A DNA stretch of 64,000 nt. It comes from Bacillus sp. Xin1. GTDB lineage: Bacteria > Bacillota > Bacilli > Bacillales > Bacillaceae_G. The translations under genes were made by a program, and so were the position numbers. The notes under the pieces were generated by a model, which searched no databases, was not told the DNA's origin, and saw nothing but the letters and a program-made list of their open reading frames with translations. The stretch lies in contig NZ_JABUAE010000007.1 in assembly GCF_013314535.1 (NCBI RefSeq), forward strand, positions 90,646-154,645. Direction: 5' to 3'. How positions within the stretch are numbered: the stretch's first letter is position 1; every line of letters begins with the position of its first letter. This document shows, in pieces, positions 26,893-35,181 of this stretch.

Positions 26893-27081
26893 TTACTCAC
26901 CTTTAACTGTTCCACTCATCTCTTCATATCGCTTTCTTACCTTCTCTTGAAATTGACTATATGCAACTTCCACTTGTTTTTCTTGTTTCTCAACTAAATC
27001 ATTTACCCTTTTCTCTATTTCTTCTGCTAATTCTTGACTGATTTTTTTATCTTTATATAAAGTTGTAAATGTATGTTTCAT
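26893..27081 (-). CDS. Possible 62-residue helical protein
   Basis: MKHTFTTLYKDKKISQELAEEIEKRVNDLVEK continues as a charged helix to the end, with a heptad-like pattern suggestive of a coiled coil. The composition looks protein-like, but there is no clear ribosome binding site and only 37 bp separate the ATG from the terminator at 27119, leaving little room for a promoter. It could be a remnant. Not recognised. Confidence 0.35.
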   Translation of the reverse strand: MKHTFTTLYKDKKISQELAEEIEKRVNDLVEKQEKQVEVAYSQFQEKVRKRYEEMSGTVKGE

Positions 27082-27118
27082 CGCAATATGAACACTACAA
27101 CTCTTTTTGAAACCAATA

Positions 27119-27155
27119 AAAAAACGTCACTTGTTTTCCAAGTAACGTTTTTTCA
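27119..27155. terminator. Terminator downstream of the PadR/DUF2812 pair
   Basis: AAAAAACGTCACTTG / CAAGTAACGTTTTTT with one mismatch and a five-base loop. Confidence 0.75.
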
Positions 27156-27325
27156 TTCTCCATATCTTCTTAAAACTCACTGTAAAATTACTTTCCTCTT
27201 CAATACAAATAATCGAGCAAGTACAAGTAAATCTACTATGATATATAGTAGGATGGATAAATGGATCCAATGGTCACATACAATCAGTGAAATGAAACTG
27301 TACTTTTGTTTTGAAACCGCGTCGT

Positions 27326-27859
27326 TCACAAAACTTCTTTTTTTAATTCTCTTATCTTCCAAAATAACCTTATTAATACATATAAATCTATACACCCGCA
27401 AAGCCCTAGAATAAGTTTTATCCAAATAGGACTATTAACCGAAGGCCCTAAGTAATTCAAATACATACCTGGTATCATAATGGCAAAGATAAGTGCAAGG
27501 AATCTCATTAAATCCATCATTTTTTGAATCTTCGTTTCTTTTTCAGAATAAATATCAGGTAATTCATTATCATTATCTACTTCTTTGCAAAAATAATGCC
27601 ATTTCGTAAAGCTTGTTACATGCTTCCAGCCAGACATCTCATAGATTTCAATGTATTCTTTTTGATTCATTTGTGAATTTCGATTATCTAGTCTGAAATC
27701 AGCTTTATAAACAACATCTTTCGGCTCCGTTTTCTTGAATGTGTACATAAAATTGTACTTTTGGAACGCCCAGCCTTCTTGATGCATTTTTCTTAAATAC
27801 GCCTCTTCTTTTTCTAGGTTCCACGCTGCAAAAAATTTAAACGTCTTCTTAACTTCCAT
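27326..27859 (-). CDS. DUF2812 membrane protein
   Basis: 177 residues: soluble N-terminal DUF2812 domain (FKFFAAWNLEKEEAYLRKMHQEGWAF ... VVYKADFR, EIYEMSGWKHVTSFTKWHYF) followed by two C-terminal membrane segments (about 118-137 and 146-165). DUF2812 genes commonly sit next to PadR regulators, as here (one base between the genes), and are thought to respond to envelope or antimicrobial stress; the mechanism is unknown. Another open frame with a hydrophobic tail follows at 27177-27325 without its own start. Confidence 0.82.
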   Translation of the reverse strand: MEVKKTFKFFAAWNLEKEEAYLRKMHQEGWAFQKYNFMYTFKKTEPKDVVYKADFRLDNRNSQMNQKEYIEIYEMSGWKHVTSFTKWHYFCKEVDNDNELPDIYSEKETKIQKMMDLMRFLALIFAIMIPGMYLNYLGPSVNSPIWIKLILGLCGCIDLYVLIRLFWKIRELKKEVL

Positions 27860-27860
27860 G

Positions 27861-28184
27861 TTACATCCCCTCTTCTAACATATTTCTTCCATTTTGAACA
27901 GAACGTTGTAACCTTTTAAATTCAAGTTCTAACACTTCTCTACCAATTGGGGTTAACACATAACATTTCTTTCTATCTGTAGACGCTACTTCTACAATTA
28001 GTTTTTCTTTCAATAACTTTGTCGTGTTCCCGTATAACGTACCCGGTCCAAGCTTTACTTCTCCATTCGTCATTTCTTCTACCATCTGCATAATCCCATA
28101 GCCATGCATAGGCTTTACTAATGACAACAAAATATAATACGTTGCCTCTGTTAATGGAATATATTTCTGTGCTTTCACACTCAT
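27861..28184 (-). CDS. PadR-family transcriptional regulator
   Basis: 107 residues: PadR winged helix (LTEATYYILLSLVKPMHGYGIMQMVEEMTNGEVKLGPGTLYGNTTKLLKEKLI) with the PGTLYG signature, then a short dimerisation helix. The start has GGGGGTAG upstream. It represses its own operon in the usual PadR manner, and a cluster of palindromes at 28205-28256 directly upstream is the likely operator. Cotranscribed with the DUF2812 gene. Confidence 0.88.
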   Translation of the reverse strand: MSVKAQKYIPLTEATYYILLSLVKPMHGYGIMQMVEEMTNGEVKLGPGTLYGNTTKLLKEKLIVEVASTDRKKCYVLTPIGREVLELEFKRLQRSVQNGRNMLEEGM

Positions 28185-28204
28185 TATAACTACCCCCGAT
28201 ACAT

Positions 28205-28256
28205 CGATATATGATATATCGAATCACGATACATCGTGTATCGATATTGTATATCG
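28205..28256. promoter_or_regulatory. Triple palindrome operator array upstream of padR
   Basis: Three related inverted repeats: CGATATAT-G-ATATATCG (28205-28221), CGATACA-TCG-TGTATCG (28227-28243) and CGATAT-TGT-ATATCG (28242-28256). All share CGATA/TATCG ends. Placed 20 bp upstream of the PadR start. Confidence 0.7.
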
Positions 28257-28401
28257 TATTCCAAATAAATACAACTGAAAATGAAGTGATTCTTAAAAAT
28301 TTTATATTTATTCTATACAAAAATATTATTATATTAATTTTCAGAAAAATTTGTTAAAATATAGCAAATGCAATTCCCTATTTTTTGAAAGGATGATACA
28401 T

Positions 28402-29331
28402 ATGATAAATAAATTAAAAGAAAGTATAAGTTCTGTTTTTGTCGGGAAAGAAAACGTGGTTGATTTACTCCTTGTTTCATTACTTGCAGATGGGCATGTG
28501 TTACTTGAAGATGTACCTGGAACAGGAAAGACATTACTAGCGAAGACAATTGCGAAAAGTATTGGCGGCGGATTTTCTCGTGTTCAATTCACCCCTGATG
28601 TGCTTCCAAGTGACGTAACCGGAATTGAATATTTTAATCCGAAAACGAGTGAATTCGAACTAAGATTTGGACCAGTTATGACAAATATATTACTAGCAGA
28701 TGAAATAAACCGTGCTATGCCTAGAACACAATCTAGTTTATTAGAAGCAATGGAAGAGCGCCAAGTAACACTCGAAAAACAGTCCACACCTCTTCCTAAA
28801 CCATTCTTTGTCATTGCGACGCAAAATCCAATTGAATCACAAGGAACTTTCCCTCTTCCAGATGCACAGCTAGATCGTTTTTTAATGACCATTTCAATTG
28901 GCTATCCTTCTTTAGAAGATGAACTAAAAATGATGCGCCGTTTTCGAAATAACAAACCTTTAGAGAATATTCTTCCCGTTATAACGTTAGAAGAAATTTT
29001 ACAAATGCAACAAAAAGCAAAAGAAATACACGTATCTGAACCGTTAGAGCTCTATATCATTCAGCTTGCTAACGCTACGCGAAATCATGATTATATCGCC
29101 AACGGTGTTAGTCCGCGTGCAACACTTGCCTTAGTCAGAGCGATACAAGCATTAGCCTTTTTGCGTGGTCGTGAATACTGTACGCCTGAAGATATACAAT
29201 TCTTACTTCCTTTCGTATGGAAACATCGTCTCATTTTATCAATGGAGGGTGCTCTGCGCACGACAAAACAGAAGGTAATTGAAAGTGTTTTAAAGGAAGT
29301 TGATGTTCCGGTGGAGATTGAGCAATCATGA
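28402..29331 (+). CDS. MoxR-family AAA+ ATPase
   Basis: 309 residues from MINKLKESISSVFVGKENVV; AAAGGATG precedes it and the longer reading from 28351 is not needed. Walker A VPGTGKTLLAKTIA, Walker B LLADEINRAMPRTQ, sensor 1 FVIATQNPIE and the MoxR lid SPRATLALVRAIQALAF. MoxR ATPases act as chaperones, often for proteins encoded alongside. Here it overlaps a DUF58 gene by ATGA in the common MoxR-DUF58-membrane protein layout. Confidence 0.9.
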   Translation: MINKLKESISSVFVGKENVVDLLLVSLLADGHVLLEDVPGTGKTLLAKTIAKSIGGGFSRVQFTPDVLPSDVTGIEYFNPKTSEFELRFGPVMTNILLADEINRAMPRTQSSLLEAMEERQVTLEKQSTPLPKPFFVIATQNPIESQGTFPLPDAQLDRFLMTISIGYPSLEDELKMMRRFRNNKPLENILPVITLEEILQMQQKAKEIHVSEPLELYIIQLANATRNHDYIANGVSPRATLALVRAIQALAFLRGREYCTPEDIQFLLPFVWKHRLILSMEGALRTTKQKVIESVLKEVDVPVEIEQS

Positions 29332-30494
29332 ATGGTCAGCGCGTAGTAACTGTACCTTTATTTTTTCAAACTCATATTATTCAATTAACCATTCCAGTTG
29401 CGCTACTATTTACGTTTGTTCTACCACAACGATTTTTCATGTTTCTATTTTTCTTTTATTATTTGTTTGCATTTTTTATTTATCGATATGTCACTTATAT
29501 TGAAAAACAGTTCCAAATTATGAATGACAAGCAAACAACTCGCTTATTTCCAGAAGAGACTGGGCAATTACATATCCGTTTAAAAAATGGTGCGAAATTC
29601 CCCCTTGTCAATGGTACATGTTATTTTCATTTGAACCCATCCTTACTTCCACATACGGATCAAGGAATTACAAAAATATCGAAAACATTATTTTCTTTTC
29701 CATTTTCTCAACCTGCTCATTCGCAGCAAAATTGGGAGTTAACATTAACAGCTAAAAAAAGAGGAGTCTTTCAAATTGAACAATTTGAATGTGTTCTTGG
29801 AGATCCGTTTCAAATCATATCTGTACATTTACCGATGTTAGATAAATTAAAAATGGAAATTATCGTTTACCCGACTCCTAAAAAAGTAGCTGGTTTACAA
29901 GAAATTCAACAATTATTAACAGGATCTTATAAAACAAACTTTTCCTTTTTCCAAGATGAAACATCAATTATTGGCGTTAAGCAATACGAACGCGAATCTT
30001 TTCGTTCCATCCACTGGAAAGCCTCTGCAAAAATGCAAAGTTTACAAGCGAAGCAATATGAACCTGTTAAAAATTACAGCTGGACAATTTGTCTTTCGTT
30101 AGCTGCCGAACGTGGAATTGGCTGGAAGCATAATATTGAAGAGCTCGTATCTTATACAACATACATTTGTCAATATGCAACAAAACATCAAATTCCGTTT
30201 GAACTATTTATTAGCGTTTTAGTCGAAGCTGGTCCTATACATTTACCAGTGAATGAGGGACACATACATTATGCGAAAGCATTAGAAGAATTGGCACGTA
30301 TTTCAGATGACAGTACATTACTACCACAACAAGGATTTCTTCACTATATAATGCGGAAAAGAGGACGTTCTTCAACAATGATTTATCTAGGCATTCCAAA
30401 GGAAGATTTACCTCTCACAATGCAGCCTACGTTTCTCATTCATCATGAAGGGATGGTGGAACCAGTTGAAAATACGACTACAATACGTGCATGA
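29328..30494 (+). CDS. DUF58 domain membrane protein
   Basis: 388 residues: two N-terminal TM segments (about 10-55), an extracytoplasmic beta-rich region and the DUF58 motif GVKQYERESFRSIHWKASAKMQSLQAKQYEP around residues 215-250. DUF58 proteins are partners of MoxR ATPases with an unassigned role at the membrane. Its start overlaps the moxR stop by four bases. Confidence 0.88.
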   Translation: MNGQRVVTVPLFFQTHIIQLTIPVALLFTFVLPQRFFMFLFFFYYLFAFFIYRYVTYIEKQFQIMNDKQTTRLFPEETGQLHIRLKNGAKFPLVNGTCYFHLNPSLLPHTDQGITKISKTLFSFPFSQPAHSQQNWELTLTAKKRGVFQIEQFECVLGDPFQIISVHLPMLDKLKMEIIVYPTPKKVAGLQEIQQLLTGSYKTNFSFFQDETSIIGVKQYERESFRSIHWKASAKMQSLQAKQYEPVKNYSWTICLSLAAERGIGWKHNIEELVSYTTYICQYATKHQIPFELFISVLVEAGPIHLPVNEGHIHYAKALEELARISDDSTLLPQQGFLHYIMRKRGRSSTMIYLGIPKEDLPLTMQPTFLIHHEGMVEPVENTTTIRA

Positions 30495-31572
30495 TTTTAT
30501 TCTCCTTCTACTTCTTTCTTTACTTACGGAAAGAGATGAAATGATAAGTGTAATGGTCTTTTTATCAACTAGTTACATAGCATTATTTGCCGTAAAGAAA
30601 TTGATAAAGAAGAAAAATGCAGGATTAGTTGCACTCTTAATCCTTCAAATCATTGGTTGTTCTGTTTTTCTATCGTTTTCTGTTTTAGGTACAATACTTT
30701 TACCGCTGTTCTTTTTTATCGTACATGCAACGGGTTTCAGTTCCCCAGTCCAAAAATCGATTGGTGCTATCGTATGTTTTGTTGTTTCAGCGTTATTCTA
30801 TCCTCCATTTCCTTCTTTATGGAAGTTGATGTTACTAATATTACATATTCTAATAACCTTTTGGCTAACTGGTGCGAATCGAAATCAACAACTCGTACGC
30901 TTTATTTCTCTTATTACTATTGGAATCCTAAGCGCTTTGCTGATTCCAATATTTCCGTATGTTCGTCTGATTTTATCTTATATCGTTGAAAAAATCGCTT
31001 TAGGGTTTGGATTTGCTTTAAACCCACTGTTCTCCGCAGCTGAGTTAACAGATACAGATGACTTTTGGAACAATAAGGGGCAGTTAAATAAGCCACAAAT
31101 TGAAGAAGGGATTCCACAAGAATTCGATCCGATACTCGTAAATAGTATTACGATTCTCATTACTACTTTCATCGCAGTTTATATCATTTGGAAAGTATAT
31201 AAAAAGCGCGATTATTTTAAATTACCTACTATCCCTGTTTTCGAATCTACTTTAATTACAGATAAAGAAGGGACACACAAAAAACAAGTACGATACAATA
31301 AACCACCAAAAAATGAAATTCGAAAAGAAATTTTTAAACTAGAAAAGAAATTAAAACCACCTTTAAACAGAAAACGCGGTGAAACGGTTGACGCATGGAT
31401 GGAGCGAATTCAGACCGAGGAAGATATCTCTATTGAAGTTGATACAATTATAAAAGCATACAATACTGTGCGATATGCTGATCAGGAGAACACTGAATTT
31501 TTCCGTGAATTTAAAGAAGAAGTAAATAAACTTTACGCCTATCAAAAAACATTGAAAAAGAAGAAAAAATAA
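30445..31572 (+). CDS. Membrane protein, DUF4129-like, third gene of the MoxR operon
   Basis: About 375 residues with at least six TM segments in the first half, another near residue 225-245, then a charged cytoplasmic tail ending KKKKK. In MoxR operons this place is often taken by a transglutaminase-like membrane protein; here the transglutaminase core is not visible, only the membrane part and a DUF4129-like tail (RGETVDAWMERIQTEE). The start is uncertain: the ATG at 30445 overlaps DUF58 by 50 bases without a good binding site. Confidence 0.7.
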   Translation: MKGWWNQLKIRLQYVHDFILLLLLSLLTERDEMISVMVFLSTSYIALFAVKKLIKKKNAGLVALLILQIIGCSVFLSFSVLGTILLPLFFFIVHATGFSSPVQKSIGAIVCFVVSALFYPPFPSLWKLMLLILHILITFWLTGANRNQQLVRFISLITIGILSALLIPIFPYVRLILSYIVEKIALGFGFALNPLFSAAELTDTDDFWNNKGQLNKPQIEEGIPQEFDPILVNSITILITTFIAVYIIWKVYKKRDYFKLPTIPVFESTLITDKEGTHKKQVRYNKPPKNEIRKEIFKLEKKLKPPLNRKRGETVDAWMERIQTEEDISIEVDTIIKAYNTVRYADQENTEFFREFKEEVNKLYAYQKTLKKKKK

Positions 31573-31573
31573 T

Positions 31574-31616
31574 ACACCCCCTCGAGGGCTCTATGTTAGA
31601 GTAATCGAGGGGGTAT
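31574..31616. terminator. Terminator of the moxR operon
   Basis: ACCCCCTCGA / TCGAGGGGGT outer arms with a second stem CTCTA-TGT-TAGAG inside the loop. Confidence 0.8.
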
Positions 31617-31619
31617 TGA

Positions 31620-31913
31620 TTATTTTACTAGTTGTCCATCGTAAACTTTAATATCTAATGGAGCTGTCAAAAATTGATTCGCTTTCTTAACAAAAGAAGT
31701 AAAGTGTTCACTTGTATTATGTTTAGCAACAGCTTCTGCATCTTGCCAAACTTCTACCATTGTATATATACTTTCTTTTTCCGTATCTTTATATAAATTA
31801 TATGATACGTTGCCACTTTCTTCTCTTGAAGCATGAATGAGTGGCCGAATTTCTTCTACAAATGCTTGCTGTTTTGCTAGATCTACTTGAAATACTGCAT
31901 GAATGATAATCAT
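31620..31913 (-). CDS. ABM-domain monooxygenase (YgiN-like)
   Basis: 97 residues from MIIIHAVFQVDLAKQQAFV, preceded by GAGGGGAAG; the reading to 31991 overlaps the upstream gene and is rejected. Single antibiotic-biosynthesis-monooxygenase fold with IHASREESGNVSYNLYKD and MVEVWQDAEAVAKHNTSEHFTSF. Such proteins act on quinones or similar small aromatics. Adjacent to a nitroreductase and a MarR regulator, as in quinone/electrophile stress loci, so a detoxification role is likely but inferred. Confidence 0.82.
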   Translation of the reverse strand: MIIIHAVFQVDLAKQQAFVEEIRPLIHASREESGNVSYNLYKDTEKESIYTMVEVWQDAEAVAKHNTSEHFTSFVKKANQFLTAPLDIKVYDGQLVK

Positions 31914-31938
31914 TGTGCTTCCCCTCTCGTATTCAAAA

Positions 31939-32577
31939 TTACTTCCACTGAGCAATTTTATCGATTGGAAGACGAACTGATTTGTATCCACTATCAGCTG
32001 CTTTTCCTATCGAAATTAACATAACTGGTACATAACGATCTTTCTCTAAGCCGAAAGTCTCTGCGATTTGACCTTTTTCAAAGCCGCCAATTGGACATGT
32101 ATCATATCCATGCGCACGTGCAGTCAGCATAAGCTGCATTGATACAAGTCCACCATCAATTAAAACTGTGTCTCTCATCACTTCTGGTGAAACCATAGAG
32201 AAATACGCAGAAAGCTTTTGCATTTGATCTTCTTTCACTTCAGCTGGCATAAGCCCACGTTCAACCGCTGTACCATAAATCTCTTCCGCATTATCAAAGT
32301 TTTGTAAATCTCCGAATACCGCAATCATGGCTGAAGATGTTTCTACTTGAAGTTGGTTGAATTTCGCAAGCGGTGCAAGTGTTGCTTTCCCTTCCTCACT
32401 ATCAATCACAAGAAAACGCCAAGGCTGCATGTTTACTGAAGATGGTGCAAGTGTTGCTTCTGTTAAAATCTCTGTCATTTCTTCTTTACTAATTTTCACA
32501 GTTGTATCGTATTTACGAATGGAACGACGTCCTGTTAGAATTTCTGTAAAATCATTGATTTTTGTTCTGTTATTCAT
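31939..32577 (-). CDS. Nitroreductase-family NAD(P)H/FMN oxidoreductase
   Basis: 212 residues from MNNRTKINDFTEILTGRRSIRKYD; GGGAGATT precedes this ATG. The RRSIRKYD and APSSVNMQPWRFLVI segments bind FMN, and CPIGGFEKGQIAETFGL is the C-terminal family motif. It probably reduces quinones or nitro compounds in the cytoplasm. It lies between the ABM and MarR genes, all leftward, probably one regulon under the MarR repressor. Confidence 0.88.
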   Translation of the reverse strand: MNNRTKINDFTEILTGRRSIRKYDTTVKISKEEMTEILTEATLAPSSVNMQPWRFLVIDSEEGKATLAPLAKFNQLQVETSSAMIAVFGDLQNFDNAEEIYGTAVERGLMPAEVKEDQMQKLSAYFSMVSPEVMRDTVLIDGGLVSMQLMLTARAHGYDTCPIGGFEKGQIAETFGLEKDRYVPVMLISIGKAADSGYKSVRLPIDKIAQWK

Positions 32578-32606
32578 CGTTGTAATCTCCCTTTTCAATC
32601 TTATAT

Positions 32607-33035
32607 TTAGATTTCTTGTATATTTTCTTGAATGCGATTTAACATATTTAAAAGGTTATCTCGCTCTTCTTCACTTAAACCTTTTAGCGCCGAAGCTGCA
32701 AAGCGCTCTTTTTCCTCTTGAAAGGCATGAATTTTATTTCGTCCCTCTTTTGTCAAACTAACAAGCGTAATCCGATTATCCTCTGGTTTTTTACGTCTCG
32801 TAATCATTCCGCTTGCTTCAAGCTGTTTTAAATGTCGTGTAACAGCAGCATTATCAATATTCACTTCTTTTTGAAGTGCTTTTTGACTAATTTCATCTAC
32901 TTCATATAACTGAAGTATAAGCTCAAGCCTAGATTGACTCATACCTGTACAACCTTCAAACTTTGAACTCACTTCTTTATTAAGAAAGTGCAGCTTATAT
33001 AAAATAATCGCTTCTTTTGAGCACGAATTTGTCAA
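32607..33035 (-). CDS. MarR-family regulator
   Basis: 142 residues starting at a TTG (33033-33035) with AAGGAGGAG just upstream. Winged helix: ISQKALQKEVNIDNAAVTRHLKQLEASGMITRRKKPEDNRITLVSLTKEG. A Cys in the GCTGMSQ segment and others near the N-terminus might sense oxidants. It probably represses itself and the nitroreductase and ABM genes downstream. A long palindrome 30 bp upstream is the likely operator. Confidence 0.88.
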   Translation of the reverse strand: MTNSCSKEAIILYKLHFLNKEVSSKFEGCTGMSQSRLELILQLYEVDEISQKALQKEVNIDNAAVTRHLKQLEASGMITRRKKPEDNRITLVSLTKEGRNKIHAFQEEKERFAASALKGLSEEERDNLLNMLNRIQENIQEI

Positions 33036-33065
33036 TTTACTCCTCCTTTACTAACCTGTCACACA

Positions 33066-33102
33066 ATTAATTGATACATCAATAATTGATATGTCAATTA
33101 AT
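33066..33102. promoter_or_regulatory. MarR operator candidate
   Basis: Near-perfect palindrome: ATTAATTGATACATCAA and TTGATATGTCAATTAAT around a TAA centre, about 15 of 17 positions complementary. Upstream of the MarR start. Confidence 0.7.
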
Positions 33103-33167
33103 ATACCGGATAACATTTTAAAATGCAACCATTTTGTTTTTTATTTATTTTTTAGTTTGCGATCCAC

Positions 33168-33206
33168 ATAAAAAAATAAACCTCTTTGCTTTTACAAAGA
33201 GGTTTA
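33168..33206. terminator. Terminator of the TetR remnant
   Basis: AATAAACCTCTTTG / CAAAGAGGTTTATT, six-base loop. Confidence 0.8.
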
Positions 33207-33221
33207 TTCCTTCCGTTCAAA

Positions 33222-33345
33222 TTATAAATTTCTCTCTAATAATATTCCCACCTGTTCTGCAACGACACAAGATGGTTCATTTAATTCATTCTTGAAATAC
33301 GATTCTACGATCCCTACAATCGCTACTCCTAAAAGTTGAATAATT
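33222..33345 (-). pseudogene. 3' remnant of a TetR/AcrR-type regulator
   Basis: The minus frame ends LLGVAIVGIVESYFKNELNEPS then CVVAEQVGILLERNL and a stop followed by its own terminator, which looks like the C-terminal helix region of a TetR-family repressor. The N-terminal HTH is missing; at about 33345 the sequence changes to the remnant described next. Right boundary approximate. Confidence 0.5.
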
Positions 33346-33347
33346 AC

Positions 33348-34127
33348 ATGAAGACACTTTAAGAAATGAATTATGGGATCAAATTCAGTACGCAAATATA
33401 TATCCAATCCTTTTCGGCTCAGCAATGACCAGAATAGGAATTACTGAATTGCTTGAAGGTATCTCAGTAATGACTCCCCAAAATGATTGTAGTAATGATA
33501 TAAGTACGCCTTTATGTGGAACTGTTTTTAAAATCGAAAGAAAACCTACCGGGGAAAAAATTGCTTACGTACGAATATTCTTCGGCTGTTTACAAGTAAG
33601 AAAACATGTTGATATTACTCGAAAACAAAGTGACTTAACGACTCTTTCACACAAAGAATAAATCAAAAAAGCTTCATATATTTCATAATGGAAACGCTAT
33701 TCAATCCCCTATCGCTGAAGCGGGAGAGTTTTGTAAAGTATGGGGGCTTAGTGACATTAGAATCGGTGACATGATCGGTGAACGGTCAAATAAAATGAAA
33801 GACATTCACTTTGCAGAACCTCAAATGGAAGCTGTAATTGAAGTACGACTAAAAGAAAAGAATCATGACCTGTATCAAGCACTGGTGGAACTATCGGAAG
33901 AAGATCCACTTATAAAAGTAGTAAAGGATACTATTCACAACGAAATCTATATTCGGCTTTTTGGTGAAGTTCAAAAAGAAGTGATTGAAACAACTATACA
34001 AGAAAACTATGAGTTAGCCGTGGCCTTTTCAAATACAAGAATTGTATATATAGAAAAGCCAATTGGAACCGGAAATGCAGTAGAAATTAACTTAAGAAAA
34101 ATAAACGCTCCCAAAACGAAAAAATGA
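33348..34127 (+). pseudogene. Remnant of a Tet-type ribosomal protection GTPase
   Basis: The reading begins abruptly at HEDTLRNELWDQIQYANIYPILFG then SAMTRIGITELLEGIS, the end of the G domain of a TetM/TetB(P)-like EF-G paralogue. Domain II follows with TVFKIERKPTGEKIAYVRIF. A TAA at 33659 plus a one-base shift break it; the frame resumes with KKLHIFHNGNAIQSPIAEAGE and continues through GERSNKMKDIHFAEPQMEAV to KPIGTGNAVEI before ending prematurely. Both ends are missing, so it cannot protect ribosomes. Confidence 0.75.
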
Positions 34128-34171
34128 TCTGACTTCTCAGAGTAACTATCTATAGAGAAAGAAATTTTTCA

Positions 34172-34221
34172 TTTAGGGGTATATGAAAACCTTTGCTTGA
34201 TGGTGATGTGGCGGGACCCCG
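34172..34221 (+). repeat. Dispersed repeat copy E
   Basis: Contains GCTTGATGGTGATGTGGCGG GACCCC-type core after an AGGGGTAT lead. Same family as the copies at 24686, 36734, 36832, 41203 and 63760. The rest of 34128-34670 holds nothing else recognisable. Confidence 0.6.
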
Positions 34222-34670
34222 AAAAGAAGTTTCCTTTTTCTGAAATATATATAAATACAATATTAATAAATAACTATACGAAAAATGATTTAATATTTCC
34301 TTAATTCATTCCTCTCCACCTACATTAATCATTTATTACAAAAGCTTTCACGTCTAAAATAAGATGTTTCAACAAAGGAAAATATAAGTATCTTTATCAT
34401 GAGTTCCCAATATAATCAATGTGTTAATCAAAGGAACTCTGTGTAATTTTTGCTTTTCTACTAACTAATACAACTTCAAACAATGGACACAATTGCTACA
34501 TGCCAATTGTAATTTATTATCCGTTAAAAATTCTGTTTATTCAGTCTTTCTAAAAATAAAAAAATATTAAAGTTATAAAAATACACGTTATAATGAGGAC
34601 GTCGAGAGATAATCTATTACCTCTGGAGAAAATATCAAACTGATACGATTACTTTAAGAAAGGTGTGTGA

Positions 34671-34922
34671 TCAGAAGGGAATTTTATTCAAAATGCTTTA
34701 GTAGCAGCGGACATCGCATTAGCTGGCGTAAACAATATCATTAATGCTGACGAAGTTATTGAAGCGATGTATAGAGTTAGAAGACAGATGCCTCGCGAAT
34801 TAAGAGAGACAGGTTTAGGCGGAATTGCGGCCACGCCTACAGGGATTACCTTTAAAAGTAAAATTTTGGAGAGAAGCAATCAAAGTAATAAACAGTTATT
34901 GGAAATATTACGAAGTAGTTAA
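34671..34922 (+). pseudogene. sdaAA: 3' remnant of L-serine dehydratase alpha subunit
   Basis: In the frame ending with the TAA at 34920-34922: FIQNALVAADIALAGVNN, ADEVIEAMYRV, MPRELRETGLGGIAATPTG, then a short tail. This is the C-terminus of SdaAA. A TGA directly precedes it and the conserved upstream Cys region is absent, so only about 80 codons remain. It lies 260 bp before an intact serine transporter gene, pointing to a decayed serine catabolic operon. Confidence 0.8.
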
Positions 34923-35011
34923 CAATTCTATTCTATATTGTTCTCCTAAGGATGTCTGTATATTGAGAGCCATTATCACTAAAATATACTACTATTAAAA
35001 AGTTTTGTGAA

Positions 35012-35048
35012 CGCTAACAAATCCATCAGGTTGATGACTAGCGAATTT
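35012..35048 (+). terminator. Possible terminator after the sdaAA remnant
   Basis: CGCTA / TAGCG outer arms with an ATCA / TGAT inner pair, followed by AATTTTT. Weak. Confidence 0.35.
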
Positions 35049-35181
35049 TTCGATTTTGATTAACTTTGAAGAAGGACACACGATGTGGCGCACCTTGTAA
35101 GCAATTCGTTTTTCAAGAATGCTCTATATTCCTAAGCCTTAAAAAGAGACGTAAGAATAGGATACAAGGAGGAATTATTAT

